This document shows, one piece after another, positions 58,777 through 59,194 of a stretch of DNA of 59,194 bases. A program made the translations under genes and the position numbers. The stretch is from positions 1 to 59,194 of the forward strand of contig JBKHDD010000013.1 in NCBI GenBank assembly GCA_046541515.1, in the 5' to 3' direction. The notes under the pieces are model-generated. The model ran no database searches and had not been told where the DNA came from. It saw only the letters and a program-made list of their open reading frames with translations. Each line of letters opens with the position of its first letter. Position 1 is the first letter of the stretch. Source of the DNA: CAYFVR01 sp046541515. Lineage in GTDB: Bacteria; Desulfobacterota; Desulfobacteria; Desulfobacterales; Desulfococcaceae.

Positions 58777-58812
58777 GCGCAATGCATTTCTTTGGCGCAA
58801 TGCTTTTCTTTA
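58777..58812. repeat. 18-bp imperfect tandem repeat between tolC-like gene and adhesin
   Basis: GCGCAATGCATTTCTTTG (58777-58794) is followed directly by GCGCAATGCTTTTCTTTA (58795-58812), two mismatches. It lies about 60 bp upstream of the adhesin start, a position suited to transcriptional or post-transcriptional control. Confidence 0.65.
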
Positions 58813-58872
58813 TTGAACACAAATTTTTTCATTTCGATATTCCATCGATCCTTACCGGGTGAAGGAGGCAAC

Positions 58873-59194
58873 ATGTTTAGACTGCTGAAGTTGGAGGAGA
58901 GGATTGTTCTGGACGGCGCGGCGATGTTCGACGCGCTGGAGCTGTTGGAGGAGCGGGAACTCCACGACGAAATGGCCATGGAGGCCAACGACGCGAACCA
59001 GGCGGACGGCGGGGAAAACGGCGACTTCGATTTTCAAACGCCTCTTGACGGCGGCGCGCTGGACGCGGTCGCGGACGACGGCGGTCTGCACGTCCTGGTG
59101 GTTTCCTCCGCGGTGGAAGACGCGGACGGCTTGGCCGGCGCGGCCCGGGACGGCGTGACGGTGGTCCGCTACGACGCGGACGAAACCGATTTAT
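58873..59194 (+). CDS. LEPR-XLL/DUF4347 giant adhesin, N-terminal part
   Basis: The gene runs off the end of the window. The visible 107 residues begin MFRLLKLEERIVLDGAAMFD, the LEPR-XLL-type N-terminal signature (LEERIVLDGA) of very large secreted surface proteins. An acidic linker follows, then VLVVSSAVEDADGLAGAARDG, which matches the start of a DUF4347 domain. Such proteins are usually thousands of residues long with cadherin/RTX repeats and a C-terminal type I secretion signal. RBS GGAGG is strong (start 58873). With the TolC-family gene upstream it is likely a surface adhesin; c-di-GMP control by the GGDEF protein is speculation. Confidence 0.8.
   Translation, partial: MFRLLKLEERIVLDGAAMFDALELLEERELHDEMAMEANDANQADGGENGDFDFQTPLDGGALDAVADDGGLHVLVVSSAVEDADGLAGAARDGVTVVRYDADETDL

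Noticed and set aside
1..59194. CRISPR arrays, transposases, integrases, rRNA and tRNA genes.
   Set aside because: I looked for repeat-spacer periodicity, IS-type ORFs, and conserved RNA motifs and saw none; a dedicated search could still find a short tRNA.

Overview
The window is high-GC (roughly two-thirds G+C), gene-dense bacterial chromosome. The gene content points to an anaerobic Desulfobacterota (former Deltaproteobacteria) lineage: a VorB-type 2-oxoacid:ferredoxin oxidoreductase operon with an adjacent MinD-like ATPase, a DUF4911-miaB-BFN cluster, a PlsB-type acyltransferase, a sigma-54 activator, NosL-type proteins and a very large type-I-secreted adhesin. This placement is inference from gene families; there is no rRNA in the window. 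I recognised no rRNA, tRNA, CRISPR array, transposase or integrase.

Layout. 1-925: end of a higBA toxin-antitoxin pair, the antitoxin frameshifted in a C tract, then an Uma2-type nuclease. 960-8433: bile-acid/sodium-symporter-family transporter (-), then acuB-like CBS-ACT protein, smc, ftsY and an HU gene (+). 8616-11950: a minus-strand operon (small conserved protein, nucleoside phosphorylase, ligA, acylphosphatase). 12099-16474: RNase II-family exonuclease and a Cache-HAMP-PAS-GGDEF diguanylate cyclase. 16475-17230: an AT-rich foreign-looking islet with a truncated DUF6559 gene. 17381-31944: mostly housekeeping genes on the minus strand (dnaE, guaB, a zinc/iron-cluster protein, rpsA, cmk, hisC and the VorB operon with its ATPase), plus a YrdC-family gene on the plus strand.

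32133-37916 is the most interesting block. A six-gene, tightly packed minus-strand operon encodes two exported NosL-type proteins, a conserved small membrane-anchored protein, a MacB/FtsX-like ABC permease, its ATPase and an eight-helix membrane protein carrying DsbB-like CPFC and CC motifs. A DsbA-family thiol oxidoreductase follows on the same strand. I read this as a candidate envelope copper/thiol-handling system. 38099-40187 holds a PAS-AAA-Fis sigma-54 activator next to a small single-helix protein gene. That gene has a good -24/-12 element and two 11-bp direct repeats 22 bp apart.

40472-46913 combines namZ (exo-N-acetylmuramidase), plsB and a single gene fusing MurU-like nucleotidyltransferase and AmgK-like kinase domains. 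Together these could form a MurNAc salvage route. 46871-53330 contains an alpha/beta hydrolase, an RNase Z-like metallohydrolase, recJ, DUF4911, miaB and a bifunctional-nuclease-domain gene. 53370-59194 contains an SDR epimerase, a lysophospholipase-like hydrolase, a repeat-bearing membrane protein, a TolC-family lipoprotein and the start of a LEPR-XLL/DUF4347 giant adhesin that runs off the window.
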